From Cydia pomonella (Eukaryota; Arthropoda; Insecta; Lepidoptera; Tortricidae): DNA of 64,000 nucleotides. Under the pieces are notes generated by a model. The model was not told the DNA's origin, ran no database searches, and saw only the letters and a program-made list of their open reading frames with translations. The DNA is taken from the NCBI RefSeq assembly GCF_033807575.1, contig NC_084708.1, positions 5,232,501-5,296,500 of the forward strand, given 5' to 3'. The translations under genes and the position numbers were made by a program. Shown here in pieces: positions 22,280-35,100 of this stretch (the stretch's first letter is position 1; each line of letters opens with the position of its first letter).

Positions 22280-22360
22280 TTATGTATTCGCTAGAATACA
22301 TAAATTATTTCCAAAATTGATGATATGTGCTAACATATCATCAATTTTGGAAATAATTTA
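22280..22360. repeat. perfect 28-bp hairpin beside a second hairpin
   Basis: TAAATTATTTCCAAAATTGA plus TGATATGT (22,301-22,328) is followed by a GCTA loop and its exact complement (22,333-22,360). Just left, TTATGTATTC-GCTA-GAATACATAA (22,280-22,303) is a second palindrome with the same loop. Confidence 0.9.
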
Positions 22361-22379
22361 TCCATTATACTCGCTAGGT

Positions 22380-24610
22380 TCTTGGAAGGTATCAATTCAC
22401 TTGAGTAAGCCAGAAATCAGAGTTATAAAACTGACGAATAAACAGAACCTATACCTACTTAGCTATGGTGGAACCGTTAACTACATACCTATAATGAGTA
22501 CCATGGGTTGATATTTAAGCAGTAAGCACCATTTTAACTATTTAGTTTAGCGAACCCCGGTCATCATCACCATCAGTAATAGCAAAAACAAACAAGTTTT
22601 ATAAAGAGTATCGAGTAGTCCCAAGCTCCCAACTTCCACACAACTGCGTGTACATACCTACTTCATTATTGTTGTAGAGGGCGCTACGAGTATTTATTCT
22701 GTTTACATTTAAGCATGTTCGAATGGAAACCATATAAAAATTGGCATCTTATTGGTGGTGGTATGTGTGCCGTGTGTGAGTGTGATATGTGTACTTTTTC
22801 GGATGTCGAAGAAACACAGTTTTACTAACTTCTGCCCGCCCCTTTGTCTGCGTGGAGTGATGATGAGAAAAATTACTACCCTATGTCGTTCACCGGGCTA
22901 TCTCCATACCAAATTTCATCCAAATCGGCTCAGCGCCTTACCTTTACATTTACAATATTACTTTGGACTAACTTCAAATATTGGATTATTCCCACATGTT
23001 ACCAGCAACTTGTTACAAATTGGAAACATCAGATTTTTTTTTAAGACGGAACATCATTTTGCATTTGAAAATGATTGACAGGATAAGACCTATGAGCCTA
23101 TGACCTATCAAAAAGGATCTATTTAGCGATTACCTTGAATCTCATCGTGCTCTGCTTGATAAATTGACCATCCGTGATATGAATACTAGTGGTGGCTCTG
23201 TGAACTCAACTAAACACATGTACGGTATGGCTCCTCTGAAAAGTATCTGACTCAATACAAAAAGCCACGCTCATTTATGATATTTTCACTCACAGGGATA
23301 GGACCCTAGTAGTGGCGGGCAAGTCCAAAATTGTGGGCAAGGTACATTTACCGAGGCCCTGTAGTGCCGCTAGAAATAACGAACATTTTTACATTGTGTC
23401 AGAGATATACTTGAGGTGCGAGGCCCCTCGGACCGCGAGGCCGTAGGCGGTGGCCCACGTCGCCCACGCCTAACGCCGCGTCTGGACCTTAGATACTATG
23501 TTTTGAGGTAGGTATACATTAGTAGGTACATACAAGCAATACCAACTCTGAATTTGAAAAATTATTTCTCGCAACGCATTTTTTCTTGGAAACTAATTTC
23601 CTTTTCGCATTTTCCTCAATTTTTTTGCTTCTGCTGTACCCGACCTACCCACTTCAGTTTTAATATTTATGATCCACCAGACGCATGGAGAAATATACGC
23701 TTCAAGTGATCCTCCATTTTACATCAGTTTTCTTACTTAATAATTAATAAGTTGCATGGGAGATTATGTTAAAATGTAATAAGTTTTCGCAATGCTAAAT
23801 TAATCAATTTCTATCTACAATCGCGGACAATAATATATCACCTCCATGGTTTTACGGTACTTATAACTTTTTAAATATATTTGTGAGTGACTTCCACCCT
23901 TCCACCTCACTACTTTAGGCAGTCTAGTAGTATTCCTTTGTGCGAGCGATGAAAAAAATTGGTCTCATGTAATTGTTTTTGCATAGAGGTTTTTCGTTTT
24001 AATGTATGGTCAACTTCATTTTTTATTTGAGCTTTTTTAGTAATATGCTGTCTTCTATTGTAATTCACAGTATTTTATTGCAGTCTTGTATTTGTATAAA
24101 ATTAGTAAAATGACTAGTAAAATATGCAATCTACAAACTAACGTATATTGTTTACTCTATACACATTCATACAAAAACACGCAAGGGTGATATATTATTG
24201 GTCGGTACTGTAAGTATGAAGCGTTCTATTACTCTATACAGTTTTTTTTAATCATTAATTATGACCGATAGTTTCATGAACAAGTCTTTTTTGCTGAGCT
24301 CAAAGCCTACAAAAACAATAATCGGTTGCCTCTAGAGTAAAAAAGAAAAACAAAAGATGCAATAAATTGCACACCTGAATAGATTGCATAAACTGATGCT
24401 ATTTTATGGCACAGCCGATTATCGCTTTTGAGTGCTCAAGACCACCTTTCTTTTGACCAGGTGGTATACAATTCAAATTAGGGGAAACCCCCTGTCTTTA
24501 TTTTTTTATCGTGCAGATGGTCAAAAGGTTTTGGCCTGCATCTCGGCTACCGTGTGGAGACAAAGGGTCTTTTGTCTTTCATTGTGTGGAGCAGGTAAGG
24601 GGTTGGGATA
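22380..24610. other. intergenic, with dispersed repeat scraps
   Basis: At 22,825-22,960 is a block CCCTTTGTCTGCGTGGAGTG and CCAAATTTCATCCAAATCGG, and at 23,415-23,500 a GC-rich block CGAGGCCCCTCGGACCGCGA. I recall both as dispersed lepidopteran repeats. No gene is seen between here and the bunched 3' end. Confidence 0.4.
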
Positions 24611-24614
24611 CGAA

Positions 24615-25967
24615 ACACACACATAGAGTAGTTTTGCGTTTATTTATTGGGTATGAGGAACCTTTCTGGTCAACATAAGCTAGAATGGACATTCTGTTTA
24701 CAGTATATTTACAAATTTCAGTATCATATAATATAATTCATATCTAGTACTAGAGTAATGCTTTTAAGAGTAAATTACTGTATATTCACAATAATTATGA
24801 GGACCAATCATCTATACACATACATAGTAACGTTGTACAAAATACTACACTAAGACTGACATTCCTTGCTGGGACGTTCTTCCTCGCTTTGGCTTCACTA
24901 ACTACGAACCCTGTCTTTCGTCACTCTCTCACTGCCAACGACCGACCATTCAGTCCCCAGCCACTTTGTTCGATCAACAACGAAGCTAAATACAGCGTAT
25001 TTTTTAACTTAATACATTTAGATATACGACTCGTCGACGACATTTCCTAGGAAGGCAGACTGAGGAGTCGGCTTTCATCACATTCTTTTCACATTATATA
25101 CACCATTCCGACTCACAATTCTATTACAACTTGTACTATATACAAACAATTTAAAACATTAAAAAAATACAATGTTAAATCGCTATAATCTCTATTACTG
25201 ATATAGGGTTGGAATTAAATAGTTTTATATGCAGATTGCGTGCAAATTGACTAAAGCCAGCGATCGCCAGCTACACATTCAGCCGGAGCTGCGGCCCAGT
25301 GTCCTCACGCCCCACACACTACTCTCAATGGAGGAACAACTCATACAATTCACAGTAACTCAGTAGGTAAAACTCGATAAATAACTTAAACATTACAAAA
25401 AATGTAAAAATAAATTAACACACAGTCCTTGTTCAATGCGTAAGATATTCAGCTGTTTCATTACATCTATTATAAACACACGTCTTACAGATAATCTTAA
25501 TTGGAATATATTATGTGGATAGCGATATCTAAACTTTTAAACTGCAATAAAAATATAGGTAGACGTTTTACATCGAAACCCTACTCGTCGCCGAGATGCG
25601 TAGCGTAAGCATGGCAGTTAGCACGAATTCTGCACTCTTATGATTAGTAACAGAAAAATATATCTTCTATGTAAGCTTTAATAGTGAGAGGCTCATGAAG
25701 CGCGCCGGCAATGTCTCCAACATATACAAGAGTGCCGGCGGCGGCGGCGCGGCGCCGGCACGTGCCACGCGCGGCTGCGTGCCGGCTCGCGGCCCTCGGC
25801 GCTCGACCGGTGGCGTGGACTCGATCCTCGTAAACCTACGTCTAACATAGCACAGCCATAGTGACTCCCTGGCGCGGCACCGTGTACCGTGTGCGGCGCC
25901 GGCTGGGGTCGCGCGCCGAGGGGCCGGGCGGGGCCCGGGGGAGGGTTCAGCGGGCCGGCCTCGGGCC
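24615..25967 (-). other. bun: bunched 3' UTR (predicted)
   Basis: About 1.35 kb between the bunched stop and the first strong poly(A) signal. The part next to the stop (25,700-25,960) is GC-rich; the rest is AT-rich. No other gene is seen on either strand. The extent is inferred from the poly(A) signal. Confidence 0.5.
24639..24648 (-). terminator. poly(A) signal for bunched
   Basis: Overlapping AATAAATAAA on the minus strand. It is the first clear doubled signal after the bunched stop. Cleavage is expected about 15-25 bases further on. Confidence 0.45.
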
Positions 25968-26180
25968 CTACGACACGGGCGGCTGCGGGCCCTGCGGCGC
26001 GGGCGGCGGCTTGGCGCCCGCCGCCGGCAGCGCTGCCAGCGTGTCCTGGCTGGCGTGCGCGCGCAGGTACGTATTCTCCACCTCCAGCTGGTTGATCCTC
26101 TCCATCAGTTCGGCGATGCGCTCCTTGAGGACTTCCACCTCCTCGCGCACCGCGAACATCAGGTGGCTCTTAACCAGATC
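25968..26180 (-). CDS. bun: bunched terminal exon: TSC22 box, leucine zipper, stop
   Basis: Codes for 70 residues. DLVKSHLMFAVREEVEVLKE is the TSC22 box. A heptad leucine zipper continues through ERIAELMERINQLEVENTYL. An Ala/Pro tail ends GPQPPVS. The acceptor is TTTCAG|GAT, phase 0. The stop is at 25970-25968. The tail is short compared with the Gln/Ala-rich tail of Drosophila bunched. Confidence 0.97.
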   Translation of the reverse strand, partial: DLVKSHLMFAVREEVEVLKERIAELMERINQLEVENTYLRAHASQDTLAALPAAGAKPPPAPQGPQPPVS

Positions 26181-29100
26181 CTGAAACAATACAAATACCG
26201 ACATTAATAACTTATATAACGACACGAAACTTCTACACATCATATTTGAGTACGAGTAGTTGGGTACGCCACGCCGCACCGAGGTGTTTATGAAAAGAAC
26301 AAACACGTTCTTGTTTATTTCCAAATACATAAAGATATGAAACTGCGATTCGATATGGATCGTCACAACTCACGATAAAAATAATGTTGACTGAAATAAA
26401 ATAATACACGATCACTCAGTATTCTCAGTAAAATATTCACAAGTTCACATGGATTTGTTATATTTAAAACCTTAATATAATATTTCGATAAATATATAGT
26501 ATAGTAGCATCGGTGACCGGTGTCGATAGATGGTCGATAGCCAAAATTGGTTTATACGCTTGACCGCACGCAATAACGAAGCGAATGCTACGCACTTTAC
26601 GAAAAATGTGAAAAACTAGCAGCCGCGGCAGAAATTCTTTGCAACTGTGGAGACAGAAACGTACCACTTTTGTTTTGGGCACGACAACGTAGCAGGCATC
26701 TTGGTGGCCTTTCTGCCTGATTTCGTAGAGGAGATCTCTGGGCTGAGTGGCAACGTCGATCATGTTGAACGGGTTGTGTATTCACCGAGTGTAAATAGAG
26801 TAGGTAAATGTAGTAGCCGTCGGGGCTGAGCGCGAGCGAGATAATACTTTAGCTAAGCTATAGGAAGTTGCGCGGGCGCGTCCCAGCAGGCGACTGATGG
26901 TCTGATCGCGCGCGCGCCCTATTTAAAATGGCGGCGGCGGCACACGTCACCGCAGGCACCACGCGGGCAGCCCGTGCGCCCTGTGCACCGCACTACCGAG
27001 CCCGATATCAATATTAAACATTACAAAGCTCTTGTTTTCTCACACACTATACAAGTATCTTTTTTATTTTATTTTTTATTTTTTGCTTTTGTTTTTGTAC
27101 TGTGCCACTAACATAGTTATTAAGATACTTACAGAGTATCTTAATAACTAACCCTATATGGATCAACTTGGTCTGAAATAAATGTTTATTTATTTATTAT
27201 TATATTTTGGTCGTCATATAATATTTAAAAAAGCGGCCAAGTGCGAGTCGGACTCGCCCATGAAGGGTTCCGTACCATTTATGACGTATTAAAAAAACTA
27301 CTTACTAGATCTGGTTCAAACCAATTTTCGTTGGAAGTTTGCATGGTAATGTATATCATATATTTTTTTTAGATTTTTCATTCCGTTATTTTAGAAGTTA
27401 CAGGGGGGGGGACACACTTTTTTTCACTTTGGAAGTGTCTCTCGCGCAAACTATTCAGTTTAGAAAAAAATGATATTAGAAACCTAAATATCATTTTTGA
27501 AGACCTATCCTTAGATACCCCACACGTATGGGTTTGATGAAAAAAAAATTTTTTTAAATTTTTTATGACGTATTAAAAAAAACTACTAACTAGATCTCGT
27601 TCGAACCAATTTTCGGTGGAAGTTTGCATGGCAATGTATATCATATATTTTTTTTAGATTTTTCATTCTGTTATTTTAGAAGTTACGGGGGGGGGGGGGG
27701 GGACACACACTTTTTACCACTTTGGAAGTGTCTCTCGCGCAAACTATTCAGTTTAGAAAAAAATGATATTAGAAACCTCAATATCATTTTTAAAGACCTA
27801 TCCATAGATACCCCACACGTATGGGTTTGATGAAAAAAGATTTTTTGAGTTTCAGTTCTAAGTATGGGGAACCCCCAAAATTTATTGTTTTTTTTTCTAT
27901 TTTTGTGTAAACATCATAATGCGGTTCATAGAATACATCTACTTACCAAGTTTGAACAGTATAGCTTTTATAGTTTCGGAAAAAAGTGGCTGTGACAGAA
28001 TCGGACAGACAGACGGACATGACGAATCTATAAGGGTTCCGTTTTTTGCCATTTGGCTACGGAACCCTAAAAAGGCCGATAAATAGGACAAAATCGGGGA
28101 AGTATTGCTGGCAAGGCAGAGTCGAGTAAAGGAAGTTGAGCAACGAAAAGATGATAAATTCCACAGTAGAATAAACATTTTAATGTCATGGTATGTCGGC
28201 TCGCTGCTGCTCTACATTTTCACATTCTGTAAAATTTTCTGCACTTGTGTTTATATGGTACCATATTATTACAAACTTCATTTCGTGCATATGTTAAAAT
28301 GTACTAGGTATATTAGAATTAAAAAAAATGATAAATATAGGTATTTCAGTTCAGGCTTGTATCCTGACCTGTATTTAATAGGAGTATGTGTCTGTAGATT
28401 TCACGAAATTCGAACTTGTTTCGATTAATTTATAATTATTAACTTACCATCTAAACTGCCTTTATACATCTACCAAATAGGTTCGTGTTTACAACAGGCT
28501 CCCGAATTGCTACAATTAAAGCCAATTCTTATTATTTCGCGTCCAATAAAGAATTTGTTAACAGTAGCGCGTCCGACCAAAATATCTGTCTACACGTAGT
28601 TCATTCAATGATGACGGGCCCTACATAATAATAGAATAACAAGAACTTGAGGAGTACGAGTATTTACAAACAACGCTATTAAGAGGAGAGCTGGGAGGAT
28701 TCCATTGAATTCCAGCTAAATACTTGAGTTTTATTAAGGACGATAAATTGAATGGACACTGTGGACACTAAGAATGCGGATAGTTTTATACTTGTACTAT
28801 GTTTTATTGATAAATGTAATAATTAGGAAATTAAATCAAACGATACCCATATAAAGGAGTTGCGCGTAACATACACAATTCAAAAGAATCATTATACGTT
28901 AATGACTAACATAAATAGACATGGTAGAGGAACACGGTTTCACATGCGAGACGTACGTACGACATGTATTTGTTTCACTCAGCCGCTTCCTTCTCAGGTA
29001 AATTGGTCATTACTCCCACGCTGAAAATATGCGAAAAACACATTTTGGTTTTCTAATCTAGACTTTCTGACGCACATCAAGTCAAGGCTCAAAGCTTCGG

Positions 29101-32100
29101 TGAAGCACAACAGAATGGTCCCTGGTTATAATTAGACCTGAATAAAAATAGCCTGGGTGTTTTTAGCGAGGCGGTTCGAGTGGGTGCTGACCGTCATCAA
29201 TTAAAGGAATCGAGTGCTAAATTGCGCCGGTTCACGCCGGATCTCATTAGAATGTATTGACAACTGCGTCATGAACAGATTGACGGGGCGCCAATGGTTT
29301 TATTGAAAGCATTTGCAATATCAACTGATAATTGGAAATAACTAAAAGAAACCGCTTAGAAAAAGTGGCGAAAACAGGAAAAGGTAATCAGTGGCAATTT
29401 AAAAGGCTTAAACGACAACGTAACAGTGATAATGTCTCATGAGCATTTTCATGCCAGTATGTGAAATCTGATAACGAAAGAGCACACGAAAAACATGTTA
29501 CGGAGTTACGATAAGAGCAACAGGAGTATCATAATATGTCTGGTGAATTTAATATTTAGAAATCGCAACGTTATCAGAGTGCAGTGAACTCGTATTTGCA
29601 ATAACAGGCGTTGTAAGCGATGATATAATTAGTACAAGGGCGAATGATAATACCTGCAGCATTGTTTTTAATGACTACCAGACAGAACCAGGCCGACTCG
29701 ACAATACCGGTGCGAATTGTGTAAATTACTACAGGTTACGACTCGCGGCCTAAAGTATTCATTTCATTATTAGGTTAGATCAGTGAGATAAATTATACAG
29801 GTCGTACATTGTTTGATAAGTTAATTAAATAAACCTTGAAACGTTATCTGTTAACGAAAGTAATACAGAATACGTATAAAAAAGGAAAAAACAGGTGATT
29901 CGTAGAAAAGGCAGCAGGTAAACAAGTGTAATATAATTTATCTAACATTTATCGTCGATTTTTATTGTCAAGAATCGCCTGATTAACGATTCAAACAAGA
30001 TGCTTAAAGTTAAAAAAAAAAACAAGTTAACCGAATGCGTAAACAACAGTTCAAAACAAAGTTGAAGCGGCCGGGCCGTAAGCATTAATTATATTAAAAT
30101 GACATCATCGTTATTAAAGCAGCAACGCGTAAACTAGTCGGCGCTCCGCATGCAAAACAAAGCCATATATGGAAGTCGAATTTAGATGGCGATGAGTTTC
30201 GGTGGGCGATTGATGGTTTGTTATTGTAACTGGTTGACTTGAATATTAAATAGAAGCGAGTCTTTCAATTCATATTATAAGTCCTTATGTATGTCCTATT
30301 TTGAAAAGTTTTAGGATAACACAATTATAATGTAATCTGTTATGTTAGTAAAACTTAAAAGAGTTAATCAATATAGTGGTATCATTTATTTAGTTAGCCA
30401 AAGTAAAAAGTTGTGTCAAAATCACAAAAAGAACAACGGCTGCGGAGCCCGTCTGCCTGGCACCGCGCTGCAGGTTGCTCAAATATTTAAGTGCGTCTTT
30501 TTTGTAATCCTTAGATAACATTTTAAAGGTTTGGTATAGATAGATAGCCATGCCACATGTTAAATTGTGAAACGACAGTTTTATTATTTTAAAAGCAACA
30601 CGCAAAATGAAACAATCGGAATAAATAAGGTAAAGAACAGTTGGCGCAAATTGATGATTCAAGTTTAATATCAAGACCCGTTGCGCGTTGTACAAATACA
30701 TATGTATTCATCAAATGAGCGCACTGCAGAAATATGCGAGTATTTACAATATAATTTCAGACAAATACATAAATTGATATTTGGTCGTAGTTATTGCGTA
30801 TCAGGGCTAGAGAGTTGTCCCAGAGGCATATGTGCAAATACCAGTTTCAAAAACATACCTGCAAAATAAATTGTTATCGCGATACGGCACATATAAGTAA
30901 ACATGCTCGACTGTTTGGCTAGTGCTAGTTGAAATATAAATTCTATAAATATTCATGATATAATTTGCATGCGGTTACAATTTACAATTCAACATATTCA
31001 ATATTGAAATGATTCTACTTAGAGTATCCGTATTTTGTTGCGGTCACGTGGAATATGCAATACAAGTGCCTTAAATAATTGTCCTTTCTGTTCTTCCACG
31101 AAACCACTACATATAATATAATAAACGCGAATCAGTCATTTCATATTATATATTTCCAAGTAGGCCGATTTTATTGATATTAAAACATTATTTTAGCAAA
31201 CATAATTGCGATTAAAGATTGAAAAAATGGGAAACATTTTAAAGTAATAATTAATAAGCCAATTTTGAGGGGGGGGGGGGGGGGGGGGGGTTATGTAATG
31301 TCGCTACATAAAGTTAAAAAAAGTTATTTTAGGCCAAATGTAGGTTAATTTTGTTTGGTTTAATTCTAGGTTTTTTTTTTTAAATAATATCTAATTACGT
31401 GTAAAACAAAATTCAGTCAGTCTGTACATATTTTTGTTTAATTTGATATAATGTGATGTTTTGTAATAGTGTGATTAATGTTAATTACATGAAAGCATTT
31501 AATACATCTTATTAAAATGATATATACCTAAAGATAATTTGTTTTCTTAAAGTCCCGGTCTCCTAAAGCTAAATACGAGCTGTATGGTTAGGTTTATTGT
31601 CATGGTTGCTGGATGAAACCAATATAAAAATATAATATTTATATTCCTGTAATAATTGACGGAAGTTCGACTAACAGAAAGTAAACAACGCTCACAACGC
31701 TGTCAAAACAACAAGCTAATCCTTTAATAACAACATCGGGTCAAACTATCTTATCCGTATTGCGTGCTACACGTTTACCTATGATGGAAACAAATTAAAA
31801 AGGTAAACAATAAACATGTAATCGTATTGACGTCGACTTCCTATCTCTAAGATAGCAGTTGTCAGACAAACAAGACACAATCTCTAGAGGTCACTCGAAC
31901 TTAACAATCTGGAAACGCTGGCTGACCCTCGTTACGATATGATGCAGATGATATCACTAGTTTCTTCTCAGTTGAGATCACCACTTGCGACATGACTAAT
32001 TTGAGCAAAGATAAAATATTGAACTACGAGGTATAAGTGAAAAATTAAAACCCATTTTAATTTTAGTAACGTGGGAAATCTATGAAAACAGTAATACTTC

Positions 32101-35100
32101 TGGTAGTTTCATGAGCACGGGACTAGACGTAGTGGAAACTAGAATAATATCTGGCTGGAGCTGGACAACGCGTATAAAACATCTACACGCTCTTTCGGCT
32201 CAAGAAATAAAGTTTATCAAGGAGGATAATGCAGCCGATTGTACGAGTATGCTGCTAAATGATGTGCATCTATGTAGTGCAATTTCAAAACCGGTTGAGA
32301 TTTCAGATCAAATTATGCAATGACGTCAACTTCGAGATCGAGCCTCATAAATATTGAATCTTGAAAACATTGCCACCGTACCAGTTTTTCTTTGTCCACA
32401 AATATAAACATAATGTAATAATGATATTAGTATTATTAGTGTGTAAATAACAAATATAATTATTGCTATGTAACGGGGTGGTCCAGTTAAACATCACAAC
32501 ATTCTGGTTGTGGTTACTAAAATATTAAATGAACGATAACTTGATAAGATTATTTTTAAGACCGAAGGTCGAGATGTTTTGAAATCCTGTTTACTAAATC
32601 GAACAGCGAATCTGGTTATTATCAATCCCCAGAGAGCGTTGGCGGTTTCGACGGATATGATAAAAATAATCTGTATTTACTTCGTCAGTACTCTTCCATC
32701 TTTTATCTTGGTTTAAAGAGATACCGATTATTGACAAACAGATTTTGAATTATGACATGGAATAATAATTATATCTGTCAAATCTTTTTATCTTGTTTTT
32801 GATCGAATAGGCTTAAACTATTTATCACATTGGAAAATAAATTTGCCGCACCTGCGATTGTCGTTATTGTTTAGCTCACCTAAATTAGGGATCGTAATCT
32901 TTGACGTTAAAACAAATAAAAGGATAAGATCGTGACGACTGTAATTCTCAATTCTAGAATAGGTCTTAATAGTAGGAGCGTGACAGCTTCATTACAGGGT
33001 TGGAGATTTGTTTTCCAAGAACCCCGCTGCATTTCCTGGCTCGCAATGGCTTCGTGCTGTGATTTCGATCTGGCGCGTGCCGTGCGCTCTCGTAGCCACT
33101 CTTAGTTGCAAATAATTCGTCGCTCGATCTCGATATCAGGCAGGCGACCGATTTGCAAGAACCTCTATGTCTTTTAGTACTTAATTCTATGGTGTACATG
33201 TTTGATTTGGTCGCTTTATCTTGAGAGCACGTGTCTCCACTGTACCGGCACATCGAGGGCAGCTTTCCTTCCGTGTCTATTCTTGGCGGGTTAGCCCTTA
33301 CGGGTCACGTCTGACTCATGCAAATAACGTACACAATGAGGGCATTAGTATGCTATGACGCCTCAAATAAATGAAAATTACCACACGTAGCATACAATAG
33401 ACAAACACCGCCTTCCTACATACCTAGCGACGCCATTATAAATTTCACGTGTTTGGCAATATCGAAGGTAATCGGTGAAAAGTAATAAAAGTTCAAAGCT
33501 CTAAATTCAAAGAACGGGTGGAAATCAAAGAAGATTGTGTTTGCACAGATGCATGGAAGTGGGTCAGTAGTGTGAACTATTATTCCTGCGACGACGAATT
33601 GCTAGTAAACATAATTTGAGTGATGTAACACGAAAAGTCTTTCGAAACAAACGGCTACCTCTGAATATCAGACAGCGTAGATTTTGTGTAAATTTAGTGC
33701 TCCAAGGCCGTCCACTTTATTGTGGGCAAATGATTATGCCGACGCTTTTATTACTTATATGCATCACGTATGACAATGAGACGAGTTTGAATAACGTTTC
33801 ACTGTGCTTTGTTGAAAATATAATTTTAGGTAAATGTCCTACTCTTTGTAAGATCGCATGTTTTTGTGTATTTTATTATATTTTATATATAGTAAACTAC
33901 TTTACTCTATCCGGATAAAGAAATGAATGTTACAAGACAGAGAAAGAAATTAGTAAAATAATGCAGGGCTTCTTTTGATATTTGTACATATTACGAAGAG
34001 ATAGTGTTTGCGAGAAATAATAAGCTTATATTGCGCTGATAAGCGCTTACATGTACACCTGATATCTTTTCATCTATATAGCCTATCTTTTAAAATAATC
34101 GCGTTCCTATTATTGCAGTCATCGACAGATTGTAAAAATAAATTTTGATAAATATAATCAATTAATAGATAACATCCGTTACTTAAAATAGACGAATAAC
34201 TATTTCGTCAAGTGCGTGATGGAACTGATGTAACATGTAGGCAGTAGGTAGGTACTTCAGCAAAATATTTTTATTCTCTTTATTTATTTTTCATCTTGGG
34301 CTAGGTCATTTATAATATTAAAAAACCTAACCTAGGGTGCCACCAGCAGCGGGGCAGGGCTATTATTATTACTAACTTCTAAGATGTGTGTCTTAAAACG
34401 AATTTGCGCAAAAGAAGTAGGGAGCATGATGTAAGTACGAGTAGGGAGTGAATAGGGAGTGATAAAAATACTGGGCGGTGGGCATTAGGGCAGGATTTAG
34501 GTCAATCGCTTGAGGCCATCTGCGGCTAATTATAGAGGATGCGAGACTCCGATAGCGTACATAGATGAATCTCAATTGCGAACGCGAATGTAGGGTACAG
34601 GAGAGTAAATCAGTGCTAATAATGCAATATTTGCGGATGTTAATAACTAACATCTGAAATACGTTTGACCTACTTATAAAGATTCGCTAGTCGTATGTTT
34701 ATATTTATAATATGACTGAGTTAAGTCTAAATAAAAAATATAGTTAAACGTGTTGTTTTAGTACCAAAGTACAGATATCAGTTATTTTTCTATCTGATAT
34801 AAATATGCATTAGCTATAATTTTACTTACTAAACAAAATGAATAATTATGAACCTCCTAGTCTTTTCGTTGTATTTTGTTTTGTTGCGATAAGTAGGTAC
34901 ATCTTTTGTATTGTATTTTTGATATGTTTACAAGTTCTCTAATAAGTTTGTAACCGATCCGAATCCGCATGCATACTAGCCTCAAACAAAAATACTGATG
35001 GCAAGCGGCAACAATGCAATCGAGAGAGCTCAGATTTCCTCCCGCGGACGCTCCGGCTGTGGAATAAGCTCCCTGTCGAGGTTTTCCCGAGGGTATATAG

